A stretch of DNA of 33,211 nt, taken from NCBI GenBank assembly GCA_002494165.1, contig DLBH01000042.1, positions 1-33,211 on the forward strand, in the 5' to 3' direction. Position 1 is the first letter of the stretch. Every line of letters begins with the position of its first letter. Below are positions 16,002 to 24,203 of this stretch, one piece after another. Source of the stretch: Lachnospiraceae bacterium UBA7026. GTDB lineage: Bacteria > Bacillota > Clostridia > Lachnospirales > Lachnospiraceae. The notes beneath the pieces were generated by a model. It searched no databases and was not told the DNA's origin. It was given only the letters and a program-made list of their open reading frames with translations. The position numbers and the translations under genes are program-made.

Positions 16002-16159
16002 CATGATGGATTGCTGGTTCATTAAATAGATAGAAAATCAAAAATAGAAATAACTGGAAAATATTTAAAATAATGGTAGACAGAAATGGAAAAATATGGT
16101 AAATAATAGAAAAGAAAAATTGGAATAAAAAGGAAAAGAAAAAGGAGAAGGAGAAGGCT

Positions 16160-17047
16160 ATGGACTATGCTGGTTTAAAAAGAATAATCATTGGGGAGGA
16201 GGGCGAATACGGAAGAAGACTGGCCCGCTATCTGGAGGGCAAGCTGCCTGACCGGATCAGGCTGGTCCACTGCAGCAGGGAAGATTACCTGCCCCAGCCC
16301 GGTGACCAGGGAGATATCTATATTCTGGGAGATGCTTTTTATGAGCGGCTGCAGCAGGATAAGAATTGGAGCGAGAGAGGGGCAGGGATGATCCACCTTA
16401 CCTACGAGGAAGATGAGGGGGACAGGACCTTTTGCCGCTATCATGCCCCGGGAGAGCTCCTTGACCAGATCAGGAAGCGGACCTTTCCGGCCATTCGGGA
16501 GGAGGATGGCTATAAGTCATTGAACAGTCCTATTCTGGGGCTTTACTCCCCTGTCTATGAAGAGACCATGATGAAGATTGCCGCCGGCTATCTGACAGAG
16601 GAAGACCTCTTTCTGGGTCTGGAAGACCTGGGTGAGGGCAAGAGGCAGGAGCCGGATATGGGAGACATGTGCTACTATATCCACCTAAGAGAAGAGAAGA
16701 TCCTGTCTGTCATGGAAGGTCTGCTGCAAAAGGGAGAGAGCTTCCGCTATCTGAATTCCCCAGCCATGTATTTTTATCTCAGAGAGCTGACTCCGGAAGA
16801 TTATCAATGGTTTTTCAGTAAGCTCAGGAGCTCCGGAACTTATGGCAAGGTTATGTTTGCCATGGGCAACGGCTTTGCTTCAGATCCGGCAGTCTTCTCC
16901 ATGTTTGACATGATGATTCTCGTTGACTCAAGAGAGATCGAGAGACAGCACCGGTTCTGTGAGAGGATGAGGGATTTTCTCAAGGGGGAATACTGCGCCT
17001 TCCGGGGGGAGGTGGATGTGGTATGTAAAGAAGAACTATTGGCGTGA
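16160..17047 (+). CDS. TadZ/CpaE-like protein at the head of the Tad locus, apparently without ATPase motifs
   Basis: Soluble 295-aa protein. The N-terminal ~110 residues look like a degenerate receiver-type alpha/beta domain (RIIIGEEGEYGRRLARYLEG, then IRLVHCSRED and DIYILGD, and a penultimate strand MIHLTYEED). This is the arrangement of the TadZ/CpaE N-terminus, which helps localise the Tad machine at the pole. The second half (about 120-295) has the spacing of a SIMIBI ATPase domain, with CYYIHLREEKIL, YGKVMFAMGNG and FDMMILVDSREIERQ, but I see no Walker A or deviant P-loop. The assignment rests on position just before tadA plus this layout. The ATG follows AAGGAGAAGGAGAAGG. It is separated from tadA by 323 nt of repeats. 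Confidence 0.6.
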   Translation: MDYAGLKRIIIGEEGEYGRRLARYLEGKLPDRIRLVHCSREDYLPQPGDQGDIYILGDAFYERLQQDKNWSERGAGMIHLTYEEDEGDRTFCRYHAPGELLDQIRKRTFPAIREEDGYKSLNSPILGLYSPVYEETMMKIAAGYLTEEDLFLGLEDLGEGKRQEPDMGDMCYYIHLREEKILSVMEGLLQKGESFRYLNSPAMYFYLRELTPEDYQWFFSKLRSSGTYGKVMFAMGNGFASDPAVFSMFDMMILVDSREIERQHRFCERMRDFLKGEYCAFRGEVDVVCKEELLA

Positions 17048-17074
17048 GCAGGCAGGACCTGTCCCCAGGGAAAA

Positions 17075-17212
17075 GAAGACCCGTTGACAGGGAAAAGGAA
17101 GATCTGTTGGTGGGAGAAAGGAAATCTGCTGGCGGAAGAAAGAGAAATCTGTTGGCGGGAGAAAGAGAAATCTGTTGGCAGGAGAAAAGAAGGTCCCACT
17201 GACAGGAAGGAC
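17075..17212 (+). repeat. 23-bp tandem repeat after the TadZ-like gene
   Basis: Five 23-bp units begin at 17075, 17098, 17121, 17144 and 17167 (unit close to GAAATCTGTTGGCGGGAGAA plus AGA), and a decayed sixth runs to 17212. The central units are nearly identical and the outer ones diverge. The array starts 27 nt after the stop codon and fills the first part of the gap to tadA. Confidence 0.9.
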
Positions 17213-17275
17213 AAAGATTTTGCAGGCAAAGAGGATGGATCTGGGAACCAGGCCTATTTATTTTTTGAAAACTGA

Positions 17276-17292
17276 ATGTAAATATATTACAT
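17276..17292. promoter_or_regulatory. Palindrome upstream of tadA, possible operator
   Basis: ATGTAA and TTACAT are perfect inverted arms with a 5-bp A/T spacer, in an A+T-rich island inside otherwise GC-rich DNA, about 80 nt before the tadA start. A weak -35-like TTGAAA lies just upstream at 17265. It may mark an internal promoter and its operator. Confidence 0.35.
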
Positions 17293-17370
17293 AAATAGGA
17301 ATAATAGTGAAATGATAGGTAGGATAAACACTGGATACCGGGTCCGGGGTGGCCGGAAGGGAGGAGGATC

Positions 17371-18687
17371 TTGGATCAGACTGAAAAAATGAGATTGCGG
17401 CAGAAGATTCTTCATCGTATTGACAGCAGTGACGAGGTAACCGATGAAAGGGTTTACCGGGAGATAGACCAGGTGGTCCTCCAGAGTCAGGATGAAACCT
17501 TCCGGAGCCTGGAAGACCTGGCTTCCTTGAGGAGAGAGCTCTTTGATGCCATCCGGGGTTTTGATCTTCTGGAGAAATATCTGAGGGATGATACGGTAAC
17601 GGAAATTATGGTCATAGGGGCAGATAAGATTTTCGTGGAGAAAAACGGCCTCCTGGTCAGGACAGAAGACAGCTTTTATGACGAAGAGGAGCTGCAGCGG
17701 TTGATTGAACAGATCGTCGCCCCCACCAACCGCATGGTCAATGCTTCCTCTCCTATCGTAGACAGCAGGCTGGCTGACGGGTCCAGGGTCCATATTATCA
17801 TGCCCCCGGTATCTCTGGAGGGACCCTCCATCACTATTCGTAAGTTCCAGCGGGGAGGCATGACCATGGACAAGCTGCTGGAGTATGGCGAGTTCCCGGA
17901 CGGTCTGGTACCAGTCCTGGCGACTCTGGTGAGAGGCAGGTACAACCTGCTTATAAGCGGGGCGACCAATTCGGGCAAGTCTTCCCTCATGAATGCCCTG
18001 GCCGGTTATATTGGGGAAGATGAGCGAATCATCACCATCGAGGACTCCGCCGAGCTCCAGTTCTATAATGTGGATAATCTGGTCAGGCTGGAGACCAAGA
18101 ATGCCAATGTGGAGGGAAGGAATGAGATCACCATGGCAGAGCTCCTGAAGGCCAGTCTCAGAATGAGGCCTGACAGGATTATCGTGGGAGAGGTTAGGGG
18201 ATCCGAAGCCATGACCATGCTGCAGGCCCTGGCCACTGGTCACTGCGGATCTATGAGCTCCATCCATGCCAATTCCTGCAGAGATGCCTTAAGGCGTATG
18301 GAGGTTATGTGCCTGATGGGGATGGAGATTCCACTGGCGGCAGTGCGGGGGTTGATCGGGTCTGCGGTGGATGTGCTGATCCACCTGAAGAGGAACAGCA
18401 GTGGAAGGAGGATTTTGACGGAAATCTGCGAGCTGGAAAGCTTTGATGGAACTGATTACCGGATGAATCCCATGTTTCAGATGAGAGAGGACCCTGCCGG
18501 GCCGGCAGCGGCCGGGAGGGAACCTGTTTTAAAAAAGATAGGCAGTTTAATAAACTGTACCAACATGGAGGCCTATGGACAAATGGAAATGTATCTTCGT
18601 GCGATGGAAGACTTCGATCAAGAGTGTCAGCCGGCTGTGGATGTGGAAGACAGTTCTGGTGGGGGAGGGCCTCCTTCTGGGTCTTGA
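17371..18687 (+). CDS. tadA: TadA/CpaF-family secretion ATPase
   Basis: Hexameric cytoplasmic motor ATPase of the type II/IV secretion superfamily; it powers assembly of Tad/Flp pilins at the membrane platform. The N-terminal helical part is followed by the N2-type domain (TVTEIMVIGADKIFVEKNG, the classic CpaF text). Walker A GATNSGKS is at residues 197-204. The acidic box, Walker B (RMRPDRIIVGEVRG) and the His box (ATGHCGSMSSIHANS) follow. The C-terminal ~60 residues are variable. It starts at TTG 17371 with GGGAGGAGG 5 nt upstream; the ATG at 17389 has no site of its own. At 438 aa it is of normal size. It is the first of a tightly packed series. Confidence 0.93.
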   Translation: MDQTEKMRLRQKILHRIDSSDEVTDERVYREIDQVVLQSQDETFRSLEDLASLRRELFDAIRGFDLLEKYLRDDTVTEIMVIGADKIFVEKNGLLVRTEDSFYDEEELQRLIEQIVAPTNRMVNASSPIVDSRLADGSRVHIIMPPVSLEGPSITIRKFQRGGMTMDKLLEYGEFPDGLVPVLATLVRGRYNLLISGATNSGKSSLMNALAGYIGEDERIITIEDSAELQFYNVDNLVRLETKNANVEGRNEITMAELLKASLRMRPDRIIVGEVRGSEAMTMLQALATGHCGSMSSIHANSCRDALRRMEVMCLMGMEIPLAAVRGLIGSAVDVLIHLKRNSSGRRILTEICELESFDGTDYRMNPMFQMREDPAGPAAAGREPVLKKIGSLINCTNMEAYGQMEMYLRAMEDFDQECQPAVDVEDSSGGGGPPSGS

Positions 18688-19342
18688 TTTGCTCTGCTAC
18701 GGCGATTTATTATGGCTGCTGCCATTGCAGGTTCTCCTGTTTCCTTATATGAAGGCTATGTACCGAAGGCAGAAGATGCAGACCCGACAGCGGTTTCAGA
18801 AATGTTTCCGCGACCTGCTCCAGTCCATGATGACGTCTTTACAGGCCGGGTACTCCCTGGATAATGCCTGCAGAACGGCCGTACGGGACCAGAGGTCAGC
18901 CCTGAAGAAGGGGGACAGCCTTTGCCGGATGCTAGCCAGGCTTGAGCAGGGGATGGATCTTCATATCCCTGTGGACCGTCTGTTCTGCCAGCTGGCCAGG
19001 GAAGCGGATTCAGAGGATTGTTATCAGTTTTCTGTAGTTTTGGAGATTATCCGCAGTAATGGTGGCAACACTATAGAGATTCTGAGAAATACCATTGACC
19101 ATCTTGAGAGGAAGCTGGCAGCGGAGGAGGAGATCAGGGTTCTTCTGAGTGGAAGGATTTTTGAAAAAAATATTATGCTGGTCATGCCTTTTATTATTCT
19201 CCTCTATCTGCGGTTGACCAATCCGGGTTATCTGGACTGGTATTACAGGTCCTCACTGGGACATGGTGTGATGACAGTAATGATTTCAGGCTGTCTGGCC
19301 TGCTATTACTGGGCAGAAAGGATTATGGATATTGAAATGTGA
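18641..19342 (+). CDS. tadB: TadB-like platform protein (T2SSF domain)
   Basis: Inner-membrane platform protein of the Tad system. A hydrophobic N-terminal region (about residues 5-38) is followed by the cytoplasmic helical T2SSF domain (RFQKCFRDLLQSMMTSLQAG, typical of TadB, and DCYQFSVVLEIIRSNGGN). Two C-terminal membrane helices (about 175-193 and 205-225) follow. At 233 aa it is short; many TadB proteins have an extra N-terminal region, absent here. The start is uncertain. The ATG at 18641 overlaps tadA by 47 nt with no clear ribosome binding site. An ATG at 18575 has GGAGG only 3 nt away and would overlap by 113 nt. Either way translation is coupled to tadA. It overlaps the next gene by 11 nt. 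Confidence 0.85.
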   Translation: MWKTVLVGEGLLLGLDLLCYGDLLWLLPLQVLLFPYMKAMYRRQKMQTRQRFQKCFRDLLQSMMTSLQAGYSLDNACRTAVRDQRSALKKGDSLCRMLARLEQGMDLHIPVDRLFCQLAREADSEDCYQFSVVLEIIRSNGGNTIEILRNTIDHLERKLAAEEEIRVLLSGRIFEKNIMLVMPFIILLYLRLTNPGYLDWYYRSSLGHGVMTVMISGCLACYYWAERIMDIEM

Positions 19343-20711
19343 GAAATGGAGAGGGTTTTGCTGTAAGCTTGTGGACCGGCTGGTCCCGGCGGCCTGGAAG
19401 GCTGGCAGGATAAGGGCCCTGACCCGGCTGATGGAACAGAGTGACCCGGGCCCGGAGGATTTGGTCCGCAGGAAGGCAGAGACCTTCTTTATCAGACAGA
19501 TTATCACTGTAGTTCTGCTGGCAGCAGGCCTCCTGGTCCTGCTTGTAGCCATGGGGATTAAGGAGACCCAAACAGACAGGACCATGCGGCTTCAAAGAAA
19601 TGAATTTGGCCAGGGGGATAAAAAGGTCACAGTGATTCTCAGGGAAGACAAAAAGGGGGGCAGGCAGGAAAAATATGTATGGACTCTATCTGAGCTTCAG
19701 ATGAACTCCGAGCAGAAGAAGGACTATGAGGAAGACTTTTTCCGAACATTGAAGAAGACTGTTTTGGGTAAGAATCCCTCCTGGTCCAGGGTCAGCCGGC
19801 CCTTGTATTTCCCAGAGAGTATCCCAGCCTATCCCTTTGAGATCAGCTTCCAGGCCCAGGACCCAGACTATATTTATCTGGATGGGAGTCTGTCTCCCCT
19901 TCTTGACCGGCTTGGGCCCGGGGAGACCCTGTCCACCGGGATTCTGGTGACCGCCAGCTATGGGGACTGGACCTTGGAGAGGACCTGGAGACTCAAGCTG
20001 CTTTCTGGGAAAGACTCCATAAAAAAGGATCCATTCAGAAAGCTGAAAAAGTATCTTTCCCGGCTGGAAGAGGCCAGTCCTTGCAGCATGGAGGTCAGCC
20101 TGCCTGGTCAGTGGGGATCTTTTATTATTAAAGAGGACCGGCAGGACTTAAATCTTTCCCTGGCCATAGCCATGGCAGGCATCCTTGGGTTTTTGCTTCC
20201 GGTTTTCAGGGTATGGCAGCTTCGCCAGCAGGGAGACCAGACCCGCAGGCAGGCAGAGAAAGACTTCTCTTCCATCGTCCACAGATTAACTCTTTATTTG
20301 GGTTCAGGCCTGTCCTTCATGTCAGCCATTGACAGGATCAGCAGGGACTACTGCCAATATGACAGGACCAAAGGCCAGCGATATGCCTATGAAAAGATTC
20401 TGATTATGGACAGGCAGATGAAGGCAGGTGTAAGCCAGACCCAGGCCTGCCGGGGCTGGGGGAACCGGCTCAGGGGGACCAGCTATCAGAAGTTAGCCCT
20501 GATTCTGGTCCAGAGCTTCAGCCGGGGGAGCAGGGAAGCGGGTGCCATGATGGATAAGGAGGAGGCGGAAGCCTTCCGCATGCATGTGGACAAGGCCAGA
20601 AAGGAGGGGGAAGAGGCATCGACCAAGCTTTTATTTCCCATGATTATTATGCTGGGGGAAGTGACACTTCTGGTCATGCTGCCAGCCATCCTCCGCTTTA
20701 ACAGTTTTTGA
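19332..20711 (+). CDS. tadC: TadC-like platform protein with large extracytoplasmic insert
   Basis: Second membrane-platform protein. The C-terminal third is a T2SSF domain (DFSSIVHRLTLYLGSGLSFM, then ILVQSFSRGSREAGAMM and KLLFPMIIMLGEVTLLVMLPAIL as the final helix). The first membrane helix is at about residues 55-76 and the second at about 273-293. Between them lie about 195 residues, probably outside the membrane, with KKVTVILREDKKG, PLYFPESIPAYPFEISFQ and TGILVTASYGDWTLERTWRL, a beta-rich pattern I do not recognise. Usual TadC is about 300 aa with a short link here; this one is 459 aa. The start is TTG at 19332 inside the end of tadB; no ATG in frame fits. Confidence 0.82.
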   Translation: MKCEKWRGFCCKLVDRLVPAAWKAGRIRALTRLMEQSDPGPEDLVRRKAETFFIRQIITVVLLAAGLLVLLVAMGIKETQTDRTMRLQRNEFGQGDKKVTVILREDKKGGRQEKYVWTLSELQMNSEQKKDYEEDFFRTLKKTVLGKNPSWSRVSRPLYFPESIPAYPFEISFQAQDPDYIYLDGSLSPLLDRLGPGETLSTGILVTASYGDWTLERTWRLKLLSGKDSIKKDPFRKLKKYLSRLEEASPCSMEVSLPGQWGSFIIKEDRQDLNLSLAIAMAGILGFLLPVFRVWQLRQQGDQTRRQAEKDFSSIVHRLTLYLGSGLSFMSAIDRISRDYCQYDRTKGQRYAYEKILIMDRQMKAGVSQTQACRGWGNRLRGTSYQKLALILVQSFSRGSREAGAMMDKEEAEAFRMHVDKARKEGEEASTKLLFPMIIMLGEVTLLVMLPAILRFNSF

Positions 20712-20782
20712 GGCAAGGGAAAAGAGATATTGTGATAAGCCGCAGGGACGGCTCTATAAAAAAGAGAGGGAGGACGAGAGTT

Positions 20783-20968
20783 ATGATGAAGGCTTTTAGG
20801 AAGAGAATCAGCCAGGTCCTGACATCTAATGATGGCATGGCTGTGGTGGAGGTTATATTGATTATCGTGGTTTTGATAGGACTGGTAATCATTTTCCAGT
20901 CTAATATCAAGGGGGTTGTCGCCTCCATTTTCTCTACCATCCAGAGAAATGCCGCCTCTGTAAAGTAG
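20783..20968 (+). CDS. Flp1-like prepilin
   Basis: Small type IVb prepilin-like subunit (62 aa), the probable major structural pilin. A basic leader (MKAFRKRI) leads to the processing site G18|M19, with the required Glu at +5 (E23) in GMAVVEVILIIVVLIGL, then a single hydrophobic helix and a short polar tail. This matches Flp1-like pilins of Gram-positive Tad loci. After cleavage by a prepilin peptidase, not encoded in this window, it would be polymerised by the platform proteins and TadA. The ATG at 20783 has GGGAGGACGAG upstream; an adjacent ATG at 20786 is equally possible. The frame is open further upstream to 20708, but that extension would spoil the leader. Confidence 0.85.
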   Translation: MMKAFRKRISQVLTSNDGMAVVEVILIIVVLIGLVIIFQSNIKGVVASIFSTIQRNAASVK

Positions 20969-20980
20969 GCAGGGAAAGGA

Positions 20981-22708
20981 ATGGGAAGTTTCAAGGAGTC
21001 TATGAGGGAGGACAGATCCAGTGGCAGTAAGAAAAAAGGGATAGAAAAGGCTGCTGGGTATTGTGGCAGCATGGGAAAAAAGCTGGAAGAGCCAGCTGAA
21101 TATTGTGACAGCATGGGAAAAAAACCGGAAAAGCCAGCTGGGGGAAAGGCAGAAGGAACCTGCTTAGAGGGAAGAAGGCTGACAAGGGTCTTAAGAGAGG
21201 AAGGCGGGATGATTACCGTCTATCTGAGTCTGGTTTTCATGCTGCTCATGGCTGTCAGCTTCTGTGTGGTTGAAGGGGTCAGGGACTACCAGCTAAGCAG
21301 TCTGGAGGAGGATGCCTTCATCAGTGGGGGAAGGGCGGCCCTGGCTAATTATGACAAGGAGCTTTATAGTCACTACCAGCTTTTTTTCATGGATCCCAGA
21401 GAGAGAAGCTGGCTGGAGACAGAGGCCAGGGAGGCCATGAACAAGCGCTTTCTTCAAGACAGCTTCTATGCTGCCTCCTGCCGGAACCTTACCCTGTCAG
21501 GTCAGGTCTGGGCGACAGACTGCCAGGGCAAGGTCCTCCACCAGCAGATCAGGGAGTTGATGAAATATGAGCCGGTAGGGGTTGCCGCCGAAAAGCTGAC
21601 TACCTATCTGGGCCGGCTGCAGGAGGTAGATTATGACAGCAGCCGGGAGAAGGTTGAGGAAGTAGAGGAAAAGGAAGACCAGGCCAAGTCTTCCCAGGGA
21701 GACCAAGTGGTCCAGTCAGGCCAACAGGCCCAGACCGACACAAAGGAGGTCAAAAAGTGGAAGGCTTTGAAAAAAACCATTTCAGGAATCATCAACATGG
21801 GAATTCTTAGCTATGTAGTTGACAAGCCCGGGAATATTTCCCATGCCCGTCTTCCTGCATCCGGGTTACCTTCCCACATGGATGGCCAGGGTGGCAGGAC
21901 CTCTGTCAGTCTGCCGGTCATGTCTTTTTCAGGGATTACCTACCTGTCCGGCTACTTTTCCCATAATCCTGCTGAGGATTACAGGGGGAATGTGCCCCTG
22001 GAGGATATGATGGACATTGCCTATGCCTGCAGTCATTTTAACAGCTTTGGCAAAAGGGTTAATAAGGACAGTCTTCTGCAATATGAGATGGAATACCTGT
22101 GTATAGGCAGGAACTCGGATTTGGATAATCTGAAGGGGACAGTGAGGAGAATTATGCTCATAAGATATGCCTGTAATTTTAGCTTCGCCTGCTCAGACCC
22201 TTCCATAGGCCAGGAGGCGGAGACCCTGGCAGCCTTACTGGCCGGAGCCATCGGTATGCCCCAGCTGGCCTCGACAGTAAAAATGCTCTATATAGGAGCC
22301 CTTAGCTATGGGGAGACCCTCCTAGACCTGCACAGTCTGCTGGCCGGAGGCAAGGTTCCCCTGATCAAATCTGCCGGCAGCTGGAATCTGAATCTGATGA
22401 ATGCCTCGGAAAAACTGTCTTCCAAAAGCATGGTCAAGCCTGGTAAATACAATATCGACTATGAGAATTATCTCCAGCTGCTCCTGCTTATGCAGAGGAA
22501 GCGGGCAAGGCTGCTCTACCGGATGATGGACCTAATGCAGACCAATGTCCGCCAGAAGGAAGCAGGGTTTTTTATGAAGGACTGTCTCTTTTCCTTCCGG
22601 CTTCAGGGCAGCTTTTGTGGGGCGAAATGGTTTCCCCTGATTCCGGGTATGGGGCTGGTTTCCGATAAGATCATGGAAACCAGGATCTGCCGGATCTTCT
22701 CTTATTGA
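20981..22708 (+). CDS. DUF5702-family pseudopilin-like membrane protein
   Basis: A protein of the DUF5702 family, found in Gram-positive Tad loci and probably a TadG-like minor component with a large surface domain. A charged N-terminus of about 70 residues contains a duplicated 14-residue unit (21053-21136). Then comes the prepilin-like segment REEGGMITVYLSLVFMLLMA: a possible cleavage after GG, but no Glu at +5. The family core NYDKELYSHYQLFFMDP follows, then about 430 residues outside the membrane, with a Glu/Lys/Gln-rich linker near residues 225-260. The ATG at 20981 has GGGAAAGGA directly adjacent, with almost no spacing, so a later start such as 21002 is possible. It lies 12 nt after the pilin gene. 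Confidence 0.8.
   Translation: MGSFKESMREDRSSGSKKKGIEKAAGYCGSMGKKLEEPAEYCDSMGKKPEKPAGGKAEGTCLEGRRLTRVLREEGGMITVYLSLVFMLLMAVSFCVVEGVRDYQLSSLEEDAFISGGRAALANYDKELYSHYQLFFMDPRERSWLETEAREAMNKRFLQDSFYAASCRNLTLSGQVWATDCQGKVLHQQIRELMKYEPVGVAAEKLTTYLGRLQEVDYDSSREKVEEVEEKEDQAKSSQGDQVVQSGQQAQTDTKEVKKWKALKKTISGIINMGILSYVVDKPGNISHARLPASGLPSHMDGQGGRTSVSLPVMSFSGITYLSGYFSHNPAEDYRGNVPLEDMMDIAYACSHFNSFGKRVNKDSLLQYEMEYLCIGRNSDLDNLKGTVRRIMLIRYACNFSFACSDPSIGQEAETLAALLAGAIGMPQLASTVKMLYIGALSYGETLLDLHSLLAGGKVPLIKSAGSWNLNLMNASEKLSSKSMVKPGKYNIDYENYLQLLLLMQRKRARLLYRMMDLMQTNVRQKEAGFFMKDCLFSFRLQGSFCGAKWFPLIPGMGLVSDKIMETRICRIFSY
21053..21136 (+). repeat. 42-bp in-frame duplication in the DUF5702 gene
   Basis: Two adjacent 42-bp units (21053-21094 and 21095-21136) differ at only a few bases and encode 14 residues each, around YCGSMGKKLEEP and YCDSMGKKPEKP. 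The duplicated segment lies before the hydrophobic leader, so it would be cytoplasmic or removed on processing. Confidence 0.85.
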
Positions 22709-22845
22709 GGAAGGATCCCCAGCCGGGCAGTGACCGGAAGAGAGGAGGAGCTAGAGGCAAATTGCTTCTGGAACTAAAGCAGAAAACGGAAGCTGAGAAG
22801 CTGGCCCGGGAAGTAGGATCAATCAGCTGAAGCAGGGAGCAGGAC

Positions 22846-23029
22846 AGGGAAAGGGCAGAGCAGGGTACTCAGCAGGATACAATACAAGAGCAGTCCCGCA
22901 GTAAGTGATGCGGGATGTAATAAAAATAATGAAAGGTCTCTCCAGGCACAAGTCATTGATGAGTATTGTATTTTTTGTTTTTTAGTTTGACGTCAAGGGG
23001 GATCTGAGTACCCTGCCCTGCCTTTTCCT
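22846..23029 (+). other. Nested inverted repeat with T-tract between the DUF5702 and TadE-like genes
   Basis: The outer arms 22846-22872 and 23004-23029 are nearly perfect complements (both contain GGGTACTCAG / CTGAGTACCC). Inside, ATACAATAC (22877-22885) pairs with GTATTGTAT (22962-22970), which is followed by TTTTTGTTTTTT. Innermost is a perfect hairpin TCCCGCA (22894-22900) / TGCGGGA (22909-22915). It may be a complex terminator or attenuator, a small RNA, or a decayed miniature element. The rest of the 356-bp gap shows only a 22-codon open frame from a TTG near 22762, which I do not trust. Confidence 0.5.
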
Positions 23030-23064
23030 ATGAAGGGAACCATGTAGATTAGAGGAGTTTTTAT

Positions 23065-23940
23065 GTGAAGGGTGTGAAAAAAGAAACATTATTCAAGAAA
23101 GAGAAATGTCGGCTGCCGGCGGGCTTTTCTAACAGGGGCAGTGCCTCTGTGGAGGCAGCCATGGCCCTGCCGGTGTTTCTGATGGCTGTCTGTGCCCTTT
23201 TCTATATCGGCCAGCTGCTGATCGTTGAGGGGGAGATTCATTACAGCCTGGTTCAGACGGCCAGGACCTGTGCCTTCCAGGAAGCGAAGAAGCTGGCGGC
23301 AGAGGCAGGCAGCCGGAAGGGAGCTGGAAAAGAAGGATCAGGCCAGAGTCAGGACAAGACCGGTCCTGGGCTGGGACTTCAGCCCCAAAGCGTATTTATG
23401 ACCCAGTATGATGGAGGAGCCCTTTGCGACGCCTGTATTGCCGGAGGTTCCATGGCAGTTCTGGTCACTGGCAAAAAGGATTCTGCCAGGCAGGAGGTCA
23501 GACTGACCGCCAGGTATGTTTTAAAGATACCCGTCTTCCTATTCCGCTATATAACATTTCCCAGGAAGATCACCATTGAAGAAAGGATTTTTTCCGGCTA
23601 CCTGCCCCACGAGGGGGACATGGAGGAGAGACCTGGAGACCGGATCGTATACGTGACAGAAAGGGGGACAGTCTACCATCTTCGGGCGGATTGCAGTCAC
23701 ATATGCCTGACTATAAAAAATGCCCAGGCCATAAAGACTGTAATTCAGGGAGGCCGATTCAGACCCTGCGAAAAATGTGTCAAAAGGAAGGGGGATTTGA
23801 AGGCCATCTATATAACAGCAGAGGGGGACTGTTACCATAGCAGTCTGGCCTGCAGCGGTCTGAAAAGGACAGTGAAAGCCGTCTACCTCAGCGAAATTCC
23901 TGGAATGAGGCCCTGCTCTAGATGTGGGGCTGGCAGGTAG
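23065..23940 (+). CDS. TadE-like pseudopilin with two C-terminal Cys-pair modules
   Basis: Minor pilin-like protein of the Tad system. The leader ends at the processing site G25|S26 with Glu at +5 (E30) in GSASVEAAMALPVFLMAV, a typical TadE-like signature, followed by one membrane helix and an extracytoplasmic region. From about residue 195 there are two copies of a module: IVYVTERGTVYHLRADC..., with C210 and C235-E-K-C238, and AIYITAEGDCYHSSLAC..., with C263 and C284-S-R-C287. Each has one Cys and a later CxxC, suggesting metal binding or disulphides. The start is GTG 23065 with AGAGGAG upstream; the overlapping ATG at 23063 is followed at once by TGA. At 291 aa it is longer than typical TadE. 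Confidence 0.8.
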   Translation: MKGVKKETLFKKEKCRLPAGFSNRGSASVEAAMALPVFLMAVCALFYIGQLLIVEGEIHYSLVQTARTCAFQEAKKLAAEAGSRKGAGKEGSGQSQDKTGPGLGLQPQSVFMTQYDGGALCDACIAGGSMAVLVTGKKDSARQEVRLTARYVLKIPVFLFRYITFPRKITIEERIFSGYLPHEGDMEERPGDRIVYVTERGTVYHLRADCSHICLTIKNAQAIKTVIQGGRFRPCEKCVKRKGDLKAIYITAEGDCYHSSLACSGLKRTVKAVYLSEIPGMRPCSRCGAGR

Positions 23941-23967
23941 GAATCCGGCTCTGGCATGGGTCTTGCC

Positions 23968-24117
23968 AGCACAGGACTGGAAAGAGCAGGATCGGAAAGC
24001 ATAGGATTGGAAAGCACAGGATTGGAAAGCACAGGACTGGAAAGAGCAGGATCGGACAGCACAGGACTGGAAAGCGCAGAATTGGAAAACACAGGACTGG
24101 AAAGCGCTGGTCCGGAC
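23968..24117. repeat. 15-bp tandem repeat array between two TadE-like genes
   Basis: Ten 15-bp units (consensus AGCACAGGACTGGAA) begin 28 nt after the stop at 23940. Because 15 is a multiple of three, stop-free frames run through it on both strands. The plus frame 23956-24204 gives an 82-aa LESTG-type pentapeptide repeat; a minus frame gives AFQSC-type repeats. The plus frame ends in TGA overlapping the next ATG by one base, so translation could be coupled, but no ribosome binding site precedes 23956. I treat it as a repeat, not a gene. Confidence 0.85.
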
Positions 24118-24203
24118 AGGCTGGGATTGACCAGTTTGGGCTTGATCAGTATGGAATCTGGACTGGGCCTGGCCAGCATAAGTAGGAAAGGAGGGATGGC
24201 CTG

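Noticed and set aside
17287..18267. 326-aa minus-strand frame over tadA
   Set aside because: Composition-driven shadow of tadA; contains no recognisable domain.
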